DNA from: Nipponacmea schrenckii
Lineage: Eukaryota > Mollusca > Gastropoda > Lottiidae
Assembly: GCA_030562195.1 (NCBI GenBank)
Contig: JAUJPP010000011.1
Span: forward strand, 1,240,001-1,304,000
Reading direction: 5' to 3'
Length of the DNA: 64,000 nt
Shown here: positions 21,609 through 33,763 of the stretch, one piece after another
Numbering within the stretch: position 1 is the first letter of the stretch
Layout: every line of letters begins with the position of its first letter
The notes under the pieces: model-generated
The model's database searches: none
The model's input: only the letters and a program-made list of their open reading frames with translations
Told to the model about the DNA's origin: nothing
Program-made: the position numbers and the translations under genes

Positions 21609-21721
21609 GGTTAATGGATCTCAAGTTTGTCAATGCGTCTAATAATGACCGTATAACTCGGACCTTCGGTCCTCGTCAACGGTCATTATTAGACTTATTG
21701 ACAAACTTTCGACCATTAACC
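21609..21721. repeat. 113-bp foldback palindrome
   Basis: Four nested stems are visible: GGTTAATGG/CCATTAACC, AAGTTTGTCAAT/ATTGACAAACTT, GTCTAATAATGACCGT/ACGGTCATTATTAGAC (16 bp, perfect) and GGACC-TTC-GGTCC at the tip. It lies at the right end of the insertion in B3. Confidence 0.9.
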
Positions 21722-22277
21722 TATACATAATATACAGGTGACTGGAATAATGGTCTAAGGGACGAAACTCTATTCAATATAAATTTTAAAATGTTGGGCC
21801 GCGCTATTTATGTGGTGTCTCAATGTTATACCCTGGCGACTTAAGACAACTTGAACCATTAGTGACCTTTCGATTTGTATATAGCTTCGACATTGTCTAT
21901 CCAATGCTATATATATATTTTTTGTACGATATCTACTTTTGGTTTCATCGCCATCTGAAAATTGCGAATTTAATATATAAAACAATCTATTATTCTCTAC
22001 GTTTGGGCGATTTACAAATATGAGTTTCGGCGATCCGGATATCTTTTTTAGATTAAACGACCCTCTATCCATTTTTATTATGATTTTAACTTATTATCTA
22101 TCTTAATTGATGATGACGGCTAAGGATGGGGAGGGGCAAAGAGGGGAAAGGGGGAAAATGGGGGTATGGGAGCGTTTGTTATGAAATCAAAATCCATTTC
22201 TGATGCATATTTTTTTATTTTAATAAACCCTTTTTGTCTTTTGCTTAACGAACGAATCCCTGGATGGAACGCACTGC

Positions 22278-22368
22278 TTTGTTTTCGAAATGTTTTTTTT
22301 TTTTTTTTTTGCAGTGCGTTCATTGAACGCACTGCTTTGTTTTCGAAATGTCTTTTTTTTTTTTTTTT
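22278..22368 (+). repeat. Cassette remnant plus hairpin before A5
   Basis: TTTGTTTTCGAAATG and a T-run are fused to the B3 3' arm. A B-type hairpin follows at 22311-22335 with one unpaired change (ATT in place of ATTC/ATC at the loop), then TTTGTTTTCGAAATGTC and a T-run. Confidence 0.75.
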
Positions 22369-23949
22369 CGAATTTCACATTCGATTATTCTCATAGAAGG
22401 CAACTTGCCACAAACTACTAGTTGCTATTGCCTATTCAAACTGCGAGACTTGTATTTGTTAAATGTGAAATGACTTCATTTAGAGCAACCGGAAACGAGC
22501 TGTGGGCAATGGCGTTTTTTTGGTTTTTGCTCTTTATTATCTTTATTTTTCAACTGATTTTGACATAACTTCTTTTGTTAGCTTCTTTCAACTGCTAGCT
22601 ACATAACTGCAGTTTAAAACTTCTAATTTTATTACTTTTGTAGCTGACTTTTTTAATTTCAATATTTGCGTTTTTTTCAACTTCTACAATTTTATTCTCA
22701 TCCATCTGAAAAATTATAAGTAGATAGACATTTTAAATGCGATCTCAAATTATTTTTCAAATTTTTGACGTCACTTCCGGTTTTGAAGTTATTCTCTTGT
22801 AAATTTTAGAAACCTAACTTCCGGAATTCTTAAGATATTTCAAAACTTCGTTTTGCAACATGCTACAAATAGTCATACAAAAAAACGAAGATGAAAAAAT
22901 CCGGACCGGAAGCAAAAGATCAACCGCCATATTGAAATGTCAAACTTTTGAAAAATTCAAAATGGGGCCTCAGGGGATAATTCGATTTTCGTTATTTTTT
23001 CATATCTAATAACTAGAGTCGATTGCGCAATTTTGTTTAGAAGCCGAATTTTGATTTTTTATTTTGATTTTCTTTTATTTCCATTTTAATTTTCTTGGTA
23101 ATGACCAAAATTTCAAAGGCCCGTATTTCGTGACCTTGACCTTTGGTGACCTTGTGACCATAACACGATTTATTGCCCTTGATGATATCTATTCAATGAT
23201 ATATTCATTTATGTTGTCCGATGTCTACTTCCGGTTTTATAACCGATTGAAATTTGTGATTTTTATTTTTAAAGAGCTCTGTCACGTGAACTAATTTATA
23301 AATAACAAAAATTCATATTGAATCTTATTACAGTTTATCTGCTCTTTGTAATGATATATAAAACCACATATTTCCACCAAAAATGCGCTTTTTAGTATTT
23401 GAGAATTTTGTATTTCTTCTCTACTAACTGTGCGTAATTTTCTTTAAATCGAAATGGGGCCTCTGGAGATACTCCGATTCGTGTAATTTTGATGTCTATA
23501 CAATGTAATATTGATTTCTGAATCATATTTGGAAACCGATTTTTGAATTTTGATTTTGATTTTGATATTTACCTGATAGTAATATATAAAAACTTCGAAT
23601 GGTCATATATTGTAACCTTGAAATTTGGTGACCTTGTGAGCTGAACAAATGTGATAGCTCTCGAAAAGATCTATCCATTGATATATTATATTTTGATGTG
23701 CGATGTATACTTTCCGTTTTATCACCATTTGAAAATTGCGAATCTCATTGTTAAAAACTGTTTGAATTATGCGTTTGGGCAATCTAAATGACACGAGTTT
23801 CAGCGAACCAATTATGCTTTGCAAAAAAAAACGACTTCTACTCAGTAAAATAATGTTAGTGTTTTACAGATACTTTGTGGGGTTGTTTTAAAGCGTATAT
23901 CAAAACTGCTACGCACTGCGTCAGAACCTCGCGAAGCCTGGGGATCTAG
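22369..23949 (+). mobile_element. A5: family A unit, diverged
   Basis: 1,581 bp. It is more diverged from A2 than A3 or A4 are (for example CTCATAGAAGGCAACTTGCC and AGAGCAACCGG in the leader). CTAG at 23946-23949. Confidence 0.7.
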
Positions 23950-26200
23950 TTTTTTTTTTTTTTTTTTTTTTTTTTCGAATTCTTCCCAGAGCGCCCAGCC
24001 AAAACTACATATGCTATGAATTCACTCTTTCGATTTCCTTGTCGTACTCGTGAAAGTAATATTAATGAATGTAATTTGATGCATTTTTTGTAAACAGGAA
24101 ATGACGTAGCGCATTCCAAAGTTTTTCTTTGTTTTTCAATTTGCGGCTTTATTTTTGATCCAATGTTGATCGTTCTTTTTTAGATAACTACATTGAACTT
24201 AGTTCTAAAAGATAGGAAATTGAGAATGAAACATTTCCCAACTTTGTCGCTGACTTTTTGAATTTTTAATTTTTAGCATTTTTTTACTTCTACAGTTTTC
24301 TTTCGATCGACTTGAAAACTTACAGATATATAGACATTTTGATTGCAAACTATAATTAATTTTCAAAATTTCGATATCACTTCCGGTTTTGAAGTTATTT
24401 GCTTTTAAAGTTGAATTTTGCACTTCCGGAATATTGAAGATATTGAAAAAATTTCTTTTGCAATTAGCTACAATTGTCTATTAAATGATGCTAAATTAAA
24501 AAAATCCGAACCGGAAGTAACGGATCAGCCGCCATCTTGATATGACTAATTTTTGTAAAACTCAAAATGGGGCCTTAGGGTTAAATCTAATTTGCATAAT
24601 TTAAGATTTTCTAAAAACATTCAACGATTGCGCAAAAAAGTATGGGAAGGGATTTTTGAATTTCGCTTTTGCTTTTCTTTTATTTCCGGTTGAAATTTTC
24701 CAGTAATTGTCAAAAATTTAAAAGGTCATATTTCGCGACCTTGACCTTCGGTGACCTTTTGACCTAAACAAAAGTTATTGCCCTTGATTATATCTACCCA
24801 ATGGTATCTTCGGTGTTGTTGTCCGATGTTTACTTCCGGTTTTGCAGCCAATTGAAAATCACGAATTTTAACTTTAGAGAGCTCTATCATGTGACCTAAT
24901 TTCGATAAGTCAGATTTTCTCACATATTCTTCTAACGCTTAATCTCATCTCTCCATTAATATATCACACTTGGTATTTTAATCAAAATTGCGCGTTTAAA
25001 AATTTCAAATTTTGTAATTTCTTCTATACTAACTGTGCGTGTTTTTCTTTAAATCGAAATAGGGTCTCGGGGGATAATTCGATTTGTGTTATTTTGATGT
25101 ATATAGAATCCATAACCGGTTGCCGAAATATATATGGAAACCGATTTTTGAATTTTGATTTTGATTTTGATTTTTTTACGATTAAAATTTTAAAAAAATT
25201 AGAATGGTGGTATATTGTGACGTTGACCTTTGGCGAATTTTTGACCTGTACAAATGTGATAGCTCTCGAGAAGTTCTATCCAATGATATATAAAGCTTTA
25301 TTGTAAGATTTATACTTCCGCTTTTATCGTCATTTGAAAATTGAGAATTTTTCCTATAAAACAATCTGTTTAATGTGTGTTGCATTTGGGCGATCTACAA
25401 GATATGAGTTTCAGCGATCCGAATTTATTTTTTAGTTTAATCGTTCCAGTTAAAATGATTCAAAGGTATTTTATATGTTAAATAAATAAATAAATTTTCG
25501 TTTATTTCCTGTTGTGGGTGATGTAAATATGGAATATATGAAACGAAATCACAACCTTTAGAATTTAAAATTTATCTCTTATGCAACAATAATATACAGT
25601 TGAGTGGAATAGTGGTCTAAGGGACAAAACTCTATTCAATATAAATTTTAAAGTGTTAAGCCGCGCTATTTATGTTGTGTCTCAATGTTATACCCTGGCG
25701 ACTTACGACAACTTAAACGATTAGTGATCTTTTGATTAAAGATACAAAGAATATAGCTATCGACAATGTCTATCCAATGCTATATATATATATATATATA
25801 TATATTTTTGTACAATGTTTACTTTGGTTTCAACGGCATTTGAAAATTGCGAATTTAATATAAAACGATCTATTGGATATTATTCTCTGCGTTTGGGCGA
25901 TTTACAAAATATGAGTTTCAGCGATCCGGATATCTCTTTAGATTAAACAACACTCTTTACATTTTTATTATTATTTTAACTTATTATCTTTCTTAATTGA
26001 TGATGCGGGCTAAGGATGGGGAGGGGCAAAAAGGGGGGAAGGGAAAAAAAGGGGGGGGGGGTATGGGAACGTTTGTTATGAAATCCAAATCCATTTATAA
26101 TACACATTTTCTTTTTAATAAACCCTTTCTATCTTTTGCTTAACGAACGAATCCCTGGATGCAACGCACTGCTTCAGTGCCGTTAGGCGTACGGCTCTAG
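23950..26200 (+). mobile_element. B4: family B unit
   Basis: Bare 26-T junction; body from 23976. It belongs to a B subtype shared with B5 and partly with B10: an (AT)n microsatellite near 25783-25805, an AAATAAATAAATAAAT run near 25482-25495, and a G-rich tract at 26018-26061 with a G11 run. The 3' arm is CAACGCACTGC (10 of 11). CTAG at 26197-26200. Confidence 0.7.
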
Positions 26201-26241
26201 TTGCAGTGCGTTCATCGAACGCACTGCTTTGTTTTCGAAAT

Positions 26242-26283
<42 letters not shown>
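26201..26283 (+). repeat. 5' hairpin cassette of B5
   Basis: TT, a B-type hairpin at 26203-26227, TTTGTTTTCGAAATG and 41 T, the longest T-run in the window. Confidence 0.8.
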
Positions 26284-28496
26284 CGAATTCTTCCCAGAGC
26301 GCCCAGCCAAAACTACATATGCTATGAATTCACTCTTTCGATTTCCTTGTCGTACTCGTGAAAGTAATGTTAATGAATGTAATTTGATGCATTTTTTGTA
26401 AACAGGAAATGACGTAGCGCTTTCCAAAGTTTTTCTTTGTTTTTCAATTTGCGGCTTTATTTTTGATCCAATGTTGATCGTTCTTTTTTAGATAACTACA
26501 TTGAACTTAGTTCTAAAAGATAGGAAATTGAGAATTAAACATTTCCCAACTTTGTAGCTGACTTTTTGAATTTTTAATTTTTAGCATTTTTTTACTTCTA
26601 CAGTTTTCTTTCGATCGACTTGAAAACTTACAGATATATAGACATTTTGATTGCGAACTATAATTAATTTTCAAAATTTCGATATCACTTCCGGTTTTGA
26701 AGTTATTTGCTTTTAAAGTTGAATTTTGCACTTCCGGAATATTGAAGATACTTAAAAAATTTATTTTGCAATTAGCTACAATTGTCTATCAAATGATGCT
26801 AAATTAAAAAGATCCGAACCGGAAGTAACGGATCAGCCGCCATCTTGATATGACTAATTTTTGTAAAACTCAAAATGGGGCCTTAGGGTTAAATCTAATT
26901 TGCATAATTTAAGATTTTCTAAAAACATTCAACGATTGCGCAAAAAAGTATGGGAAGGGATTTTTGAATTTCGCTTTTGCTTTTCTTTTATTTCCGGTTG
27001 AAATTTTCCAGTAATTGTCAAAAATTTAAAAGGTCATATTTCGCGACATTGACCTTCGGTGACCTTTTGACCTGAACAAAAGTTATTGCCCTTGATTATA
27101 TCTACCCAATGGTATCTTCGGTGTTGTTGTCCGATGTTTACTTCCGGCTTTGCAGCCAATTGAAAATCACGAATTTTAACTTTAAAGAGCTCTATCATGT
27201 GACCTAATTTCGATAAGTCAGATTTTCTCACATATTCTTCTAACGCTTAATCTCCTCTCTCCATTAATATATCACACTTGGTATTTTAATCAAAATTGCG
27301 CGTTTAAAAATTTCAAATTTTGTAATTTCTTCTATACTAACTGTGCGTGTTTTTCTTTAAATCGAAATAGGGTCTCGGGGGATAATTCGATTTGTGTTAT
27401 TTTGATGTATATAGAATCCATAACCGGTTGCCGAAATATATATGGAAACCGATTTTTGAATTTTGATTTTGATTTTGATTTTTTTACGATTAAAATTTAA
27501 AAAAAATTAGAATGGTGGTATATTGTGACGTTGACCTTTGGCGAATTTTTGACCTGTACAAATGTGATAGCTCTCGAGAAGTTCTATCCAATGATATATA
27601 AAGCTTTATTGTAAGATTTATACTTCCGCTTTTATCGTCATTTGAAAATTGCGAATTTTTCCTATAAAACAATCTGTTTAATGTGTGTTGCATTTGGGCG
27701 ATCTACAAGATATGAGTTTCAGCGATCCGAATTTATTTTTTAGTTTAATCGTTCCAGTTAAAATGATTCAAAGGTATTTTATATGTTAAATAAATAAATA
27801 AATTTTGGTTTATTTCCTGTTGTGGGTGATGTAAACACGGAATATATGAAACGAAATCACAACCTTTAGAATTTAAAATTTATCTCTTATGCAACAATAA
27901 TATACAGTTGAGTGGAATAGTGGTCTAAGGGACAAAACTCTATTCAATATAAATTTTAAAGTGTTAAGCCGCGCTATTTATGTTGTGTCTCAATGTTATA
28001 CCCTGGCGACTTACGACAACTTAAACGATTAGTGATCTTTTGATTTGTACAAAGAATATAGCTATCGACAATGTCTATCCAATGCTATATATATATATAT
28101 ATATTTTTGTACAATGTTTACTTTGGTTTCAACGGCATCTGAAAATTGCGAATTTAATATAAAACAATCTATTGGATATTATTCTCTGCGTTTGGGCGAT
28201 TTACAAAATATGAGTTTCAGCGATCCGGATATCTCTTTAGATTAAACAATACTCTTTACATTTTTATTATTATTTTAACTTATTATCTATCTTAATTGAT
28301 GATGCGGGCTAAGGATGGGGAGGGGCAAAAAGGGGGGAAGGGAAAAAAAGGGGGGGGTATGGGAGCGTTTGTTATGAAATCCAAATCCATTTATAATACA
28401 CATTTTCTTTTTAATAAACCCTTTCTATCTTTTGCTTAACGAACGAATCCCTGGATGCAACGCACTGCTTCAGTGCCGTTAGGCGCACGGCTCTAG
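26284..28496 (+). mobile_element. B5: family B unit, near-identical to B4
   Basis: 2,213 bp. By eye it differs from B4 by scattered substitutions only, apart from poly-T, (AT)n and G-run length, so B4-B5 look like a recent tandem duplication. G-rich tract at 28317-28357. The 3' hairpin has C for T in the loop (GGCGCAC). CTAG at 28493-28496. With its cassette it has both asymmetric inverted repeats. Confidence 0.72.
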
Positions 28497-28570
28497 TTGT
28501 GGGACTTTGCTACCGCAAGGTCCCAGTTTGTTTTCGGTTTGTCAATTCTTTTTTTTTTTTTTTTTTTTTT
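28497..28570 (+). repeat. C-type hairpin cassette of C2
   Basis: Hairpin at 28499-28526 with one mismatch (AAGGTCCC instead of AAAGTCCC), then TTTGTTTTCGGTTTGTCAATTC and a T-run. The same arrangement precedes C1. Confidence 0.8.
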
Positions 28571-29438
28571 CGAAATTTACACACCTCACACAGCCTAGGC
28601 TACAATAGTTGCAATTTTTTCGCAACTTCTCTAGACCTTCTGTAGTGGCGACGTTTCTAATGAATATAAATTGGAACATTTTTGCAAAACCGGAAGTGCT
28701 GCGTTGCAACAAACCTAAAAAGTAGCAAATTGGCTCTAGCTGTCGCAATTTTTGATCGATTTTCTTCGGGTTTTCCTTTTTGTAATCTGCAAGTAACTTC
28801 TGATCAGATAGCAGTTCAAAAATTTCAATTTTCAAAGATTCGTGGAACACATTTTTTTGCCGTATTTTGCAATTTTTTGCAACTTTTTTGTTTTTAGTGT
28901 GATCGATCTGAAAAAAATTGAGCATAAGAAGCCCATGAAACTATTTTCAAAAAGTAGGTCAAAAATATTGCGTCACTTCCGGTTTTTGCGAAAAATGGAG
29001 TTTTACGTCATGTTGAATAACTTCCGGTTTTATTAATGTATGACATTCAAACTTGTATCATTGGGTAGCCATTAGCCATACAAAAAAACGAAGAAAATAA
29101 AATCAAGGCCGCATGCGCAACTTTCGCCGCCATTTTGATTTTTCTGAAAGTGGCCGATTTTTATTCAGACATTATGGCTGGTCCGATCTTGATGATTTTG
29201 GTGTCAAATGAAAGAACACAAAAATTGTAGCCAAAACTGGGAAGCCGATTTTTGAATTTCGATTTTGCTTTTTTGCAACTTCCGGTTGAATTTTTTCAAT
29301 TTTTAACAGCTTATTTCTCGTGACCTTGACCTTTGGTGACCGTGACTTTTAGTAGGTCAAAGGTCATTGACCTTGGCTATCAGTTGATACTTTGACCTTT
29401 GACCTCCGACGTCTACTTCCGGTTTTATAGCTGCCCGA
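28571..29438 (+). mobile_element. C2: family C unit, cut by gap
   Basis: The first 868 bp are nearly identical to C1, including the opposed DR1 motifs at 29354-29366 and 29393-29405. The 3' part falls in or beyond the gap. Confidence 0.7.
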
Positions 29439-29938
29439 NNNNNNNNNNNNNNNNNNNNNNNNNNNNNNNNNNNNNNNNNNNNNNNNNNNNNNNNNNNNNN
29501 NNNNNNNNNNNNNNNNNNNNNNNNNNNNNNNNNNNNNNNNNNNNNNNNNNNNNNNNNNNNNNNNNNNNNNNNNNNNNNNNNNNNNNNNNNNNNNNNNNNN
29601 NNNNNNNNNNNNNNNNNNNNNNNNNNNNNNNNNNNNNNNNNNNNNNNNNNNNNNNNNNNNNNNNNNNNNNNNNNNNNNNNNNNNNNNNNNNNNNNNNNNN
29701 NNNNNNNNNNNNNNNNNNNNNNNNNNNNNNNNNNNNNNNNNNNNNNNNNNNNNNNNNNNNNNNNNNNNNNNNNNNNNNNNNNNNNNNNNNNNNNNNNNNN
29801 NNNNNNNNNNNNNNNNNNNNNNNNNNNNNNNNNNNNNNNNNNNNNNNNNNNNNNNNNNNNNNNNNNNNNNNNNNNNNNNNNNNNNNNNNNNNNNNNNNNN
29901 NNNNNNNNNNNNNNNNNNNNNNNNNNNNNNNNNNNNNN
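29439..29938. other. Assembly gap, 500 N
   Basis: Exactly 500 N, evidently a placeholder length. The left flank is mid-C unit and the right flank is near the start of an A unit, so the missing DNA should contain at least a C 3' end and a junction (over 1 kb if C2 is full length). Confidence 0.95.
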
Positions 29939-31395
29939 CGAGCTGTGGGCAATGGCTTCGTTTTGGTTTTTGCTATTTATTACCTCTATTTTTTAACTGA
30001 TTTTGACAGAACTACTTTTGCTAGCTTCTTTTAACTGCTAGCTACATAACTGCATTTTTAAACTGCTAATTTCATTACTTTTGTAGCTGACTTTTTTTAT
30101 TTCAATTTTTGCGTTTTTATCAACTTCTACAATTTTATTTCGATGCACCCGAAAATTAAATGGTAGATAGACACTTGTAATGCGATCAAAAATAATTTTT
30201 TAAATTTTCGACATCACTTCCGGTTTTGAAGTTATTCGCTTGTAAATTTTAAAAACCTAACTTCCGGAATTCTAAAGATATTTCAAAAATTCGTTTTGCA
30301 ACATGCTACAAATAGTCATACAAAAAAACGAAGATGAAAAAATCCGGACCGGAAGCAAAAGATTGGCCGCTATATTGAAATGTTAAACTTTTGTAAAATT
30401 CAAAATGGGGCCTCTGGGGATAAAGCAATTTCCGTTAGTTTTTCATATCTTATGACTAGAGTCGATTGCGCAATAATATTTGGGAGCCGATTTTTGAATT
30501 TTGATTTTGATTTTCTTTTATTTCCATTTTAATTTTTTTGGTAATGACCAAAACTTCAAAGGCCCATATTTCGTGACCTTGACCTTTGGTGACCTTGTGA
30601 CCCGAACACGATGTATTACCCTTGATGATATCTATTCAATGATATATTGATTTGTATTGTCCGATGTCTACTTCCGGTTTTATAACCGATTGAAATTTGT
30701 GATTTTTATTTTTAAAGAGCTCTGTCACGTGAACTAATACATAAATAACAAAATTTCCTATTGAATCTTATTACAGTTTATCTGCTCTTTCTAATGATAT
30801 ATAAAACCACATATTTCCACCCAAAATGCGCTTTTTAGTATTTGAAAATTTTGTATTTTCTTCTCTACTAACTGTGCGTGATTTTCTTTAAATCGAAATG
30901 GGGCCTCTGGAGAAGCTCCGATTCGTGTAATTTTGATGTCCATAGAATGTAATATCGATTCTTGAATTATATTTGGAAACCGATTTTTGAATTTTGATTT
31001 TGATTTTGATATTTTAACTGATAGTAATATATAAAAACTTCGAATGTTCTTATATTTTAACCTTGACCTTTGGTGACCTTGTGAGCAGCACGAATGTGAT
31101 AGCTCTCGATAAGATCTATCCATTGATATATTATATTTTGTTGTACAATGTATACTTTTCGTTTTATCACCATTTGAAAATTGCGAATTTCATCGTTAAA
31201 AGCTGTTTGTTGAATTATGCATTTGGGCGATCTACATGACAAGAGTTTCAGCGAACCGATTATGCTTTGAAATAAAACGACTTATATTCTGTAAAATAAC
31301 GTTACTGTTCTACCGATACTTTGTGGGGCAGTTTTAAAGCGTATGTCAAAACTGCTACGCACTGCGCCAGAACCTCGCGAAGCCTGGGGATCTAG
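29939..31395 (+). mobile_element. A6: family A unit, 5' end in gap
   Basis: It belongs to the same A subtype as A8 (leader GGCTTCGTTTTGG, paragraph GAAGCTCCGATTCG). CTAG at 31392-31395. The sequence after it is not a repeat unit: the usual T-run is only TTTTT before CTTGTTG. Confidence 0.7.
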
Positions 31396-31854
31396 TTTTT
31401 CTTGTTGTAAAATGTTAACGTAGTACTTAATTGATTAGAAGGAAAAAAGGACGAATCAAAAGTTTTGAAAATTTGGCCATTTAAGGAGTCATCCTTGAAT
31501 AAAGAATACTGGTTCAAACAAAACTGAAGTATAAGTCTGTACGTTTCTTCCTTATTAAATGAAATAACAATAGATTTAGTATAATGCGTATAGTCTGCAA
31601 TGTCAAAATTAAAAATCTGGATGGTTCAAAATAAAGTTTTTCCTTTCCAGACTTAAAATGCTGGTCGATGTCGATAGAGTCTTAGTCGGTCGAGATACAG
31701 TTGAATAGTTTGATCTTTTGGAATTGAGGTGTGGAAAGTCTATTTCACTGTCGCTATCAAAGTCAGAGTCTGAGAAATTACTCAGGAAATCGTTCAGTTC
31801 CTTCGAAATACTGTCATTCATTGTGCAAATTTGAAGTAAAATCACAAGGTACAA
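31392..31854 (-). pseudogene. Unidentified gene fragment, frameshifted and truncated
   Basis: On the minus strand, 31854-31609 is open for 81 codons. The likely start is the second Met, giving MNDSISKELNDFLSNF and then an acidic Ser/Asp-rich run (SDSDFDSDSEIDF). Directly downstream, 31604-31392 is open for 70 codons in another frame (DIADYTHYTKSIVISFNKEE and so on). A net one-base frame change within the T-rich stretch at 31605-31615 would connect them. The second frame ends at a TAG that is the complement of the A6 terminal CTAG, so the array junction truncates it. No family is recognised. It could be a host exon, or part of an unknown element. Confidence 0.45.
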
Positions 31855-32082
31855 AAATGTTTACGACGTCGTCAAGTAGATGACGTCACCAAACAAGGCC
31901 ATCTTTGAAAAAGAAAGCCTTTGCTGGCATACCACAAATTGAAACTTAAAAATCCTTTGAATAATCACTATATAGATGTTGATTACAGTTCCTCCTTATC
32001 CTTGAATGTATTGAAAAAACACTGGTTATAAAAATCTAACTGAATTCTCTACTTTTCGTAAATAAAATTCACTAAAACGCAC
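31855..32082. other. Non-array sequence upstream of the broken gene
   Basis: AT-rich, with no repeat unit. A perfect CRE palindrome TGACGTCA lies at 31881-31888, near GACGACGTCGTC-like sequence, and a CCATCTTTG (YY1-like AAGATGG) at about 31899-31908. All lie within 60 bp upstream of the minus-strand start, so this could be a promoter. It ends at AACGCACTGC, fused to TAAATTAAG of a B body. Confidence 0.35.
31881..31888. promoter_or_regulatory. CRE-like palindrome TGACGTCA
   Basis: Exact consensus cAMP-response element 27 bp upstream of the minus-strand frame at 31854. Position suits a proximal promoter element; use is inferred only. Confidence 0.3.
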
Positions 32083-33763
32083 TGCTAAATTAAGAAAATT
32101 CGAACCGGAAGTAACAGATCTTCCGCCATATTGATACGACTTAATTTTGTAAAACTGAAATAAGTTCTCAGGGATATGTCTAATTTGCATAATTTTAGAT
32201 TTTCTAGAAACATCAATTGATTACGCAAAAAAGTATGGGAAGGAATTTTTGAATTTCGATTTTGTTTTTCTTTTATTTCCGGTTGAATTTTTTTCAGTAA
32301 TTGTCAAAACTTTAACCGGTCATATTTCGCAACCTTGACCTTTGATGACCTTTTGACCTGAACAAAAGTTATTGCCCTTCATTATATCTGCCCAATGGTA
32401 TCTCCACTTTTGTTGTTCGATGTTTACTTCCGGTTTTGCAGCCAATTGAAAATCACGAATTTTAACTTTCAAGAGCTCTATCACGTGACCCAATTTACAT
32501 AGGACAGAATTTCTTACATATTCCTTTTACGCTTAATCTCATCTTTCTATTAATATATCACACTTGGTACTTTAATCAAAATTGCGCGTTTAAAAATTTC
32601 AAAATTTTGTAATTTCTTCTATACTAACTGTGCGTGTTTTTCTTTAAATCGAAATAGGGTCTCGGGGGATGATTCGATTTGTGTTATTTTGATGTATATA
32701 GAATCTACAACCGATTGCCGAAATATATATGGAAACCGATTTTTGAATTTTGATTTTGATTTTGATTTTTTTAACGATTAAAATTTTTAAAAACTTTGAA
32801 GGGTCGTATATTGTGACGTTGACCTTTGACGAATTTTTGACCTGTACAAATATGATAGCTCTCGAGAAGTTCTATCCAATGATATATTAAGCTTTATTGT
32901 AAGATGTATACTTCCGCTTTTATCGCCATTTGAAAATTGCGAATTTTCTCTATAAAACAATCTGTTTAATGTGTTGCATTTGGGCGACCTACAAGATATA
33001 AGTTTCAGCGATCTGAAATTATTTTTTAGTTTAATCGTTGTACATCTAGTTAAAATGATTCAAAGTTGTTATATATGTTTTTCCTGTTGTGGGTGATGTA
33101 AATATTGAATATTTGGAACGAAATTACAACCTTTAGAATTTTAAATTTTATCTCTTATATTATGCAACAATAATATACAGTTGACTGGAATAATGGTCTA
33201 AGGGACGAAACTCTATTCAATATAAATTTTAAAATGTTAGGCCGCGCTATTTATGTGGTGTCTCAATGTTATACCCTGGCGACTTAAGACAACTTTAACC
33301 ATTAGTGACCTTTCGATTTGTATATAGCTTCGACATTGTCTATCCAATGCTATATATATATTTTTTGTACGATATCTACTTTTGGTTTCATCGCCATCCG
33401 AAAATTGCGAATTTAATATATAAAACAATCTACATTATATTGGGTATTATTCTCTACGTTTGGGCGATTTACAAATATGAGTTTCGGCGATCCGGATTTC
33501 TTTTTAAGATTAAACGACCCTCTATCCATTTGTTATTATGATTTTAACTTATTATCTATCTTAATTGATGATGAGGGCTAAGGATGGGGAGGGGCAAAGA
33601 GGGGAAAGGGGGGAAATGGGGTATGGGAGCGTTTGTTATGAAATCAAAATCCGTTTCTGATGCATATTTTTTTTATTTTAATAAACCCTTTTTGTCTTTT
33701 GCTTAACGAACGAATCCCTGGATGGAACGCACTGCTTCAGTGCCGTTAGGCGTACGGCTCTAG
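32083..33763 (+). mobile_element. B6: family B unit, 5' truncated
   Basis: Begins inside the body at GCTAAATTAAGAAAATTCG. Its first part is the B2/B8 subtype and its 3' half matches B1 (shared CTTATATTATGCAAC and AATCCGTTTCTG), so it is a mosaic. G-rich tract at 33586-33621. CTAG at 33760-33763. Confidence 0.65.

Larger units (their letters stand above)
20835..21728. mobile_element. Palindrome-rich insertion in B3
   Basis: About 0.9 kb is present in B3 but absent from the other B copies. The flanks are similar 9-mers, AAAATACAG (20826-20834) and AATATACAG (21729-21737), a likely target duplication. It is bounded by two large foldbacks (20887-20948 and 21609-21721). The middle is AT-rich with no coding frame recognised. 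It may be a foldback-type or other non-autonomous DNA element; the class is unknown. Confidence 0.5.
19224..22277 (+). mobile_element. B3: family B unit, interrupted, 3' terminus lost
   Basis: A family B body with a 0.9 kb insertion (20835-21728). G-rich tract at 22128-22164. The 3' end reads as B up to GAACGCACTGC (22267-22277) and then switches to TTTGTTTTCGAAATG, the sequence that normally follows the 5' hairpin. The 3' hairpin and CTAG are absent. A recombination across the shared 11-bp GAACGCACTGC explains this. Confidence 0.7.

Noticed and set aside
29399..30034. Open frames across the N gaps (also near 45590-46144 and 63324-63964)
   Set aside because: They consist almost entirely of unknown residues from the 500-N gaps.
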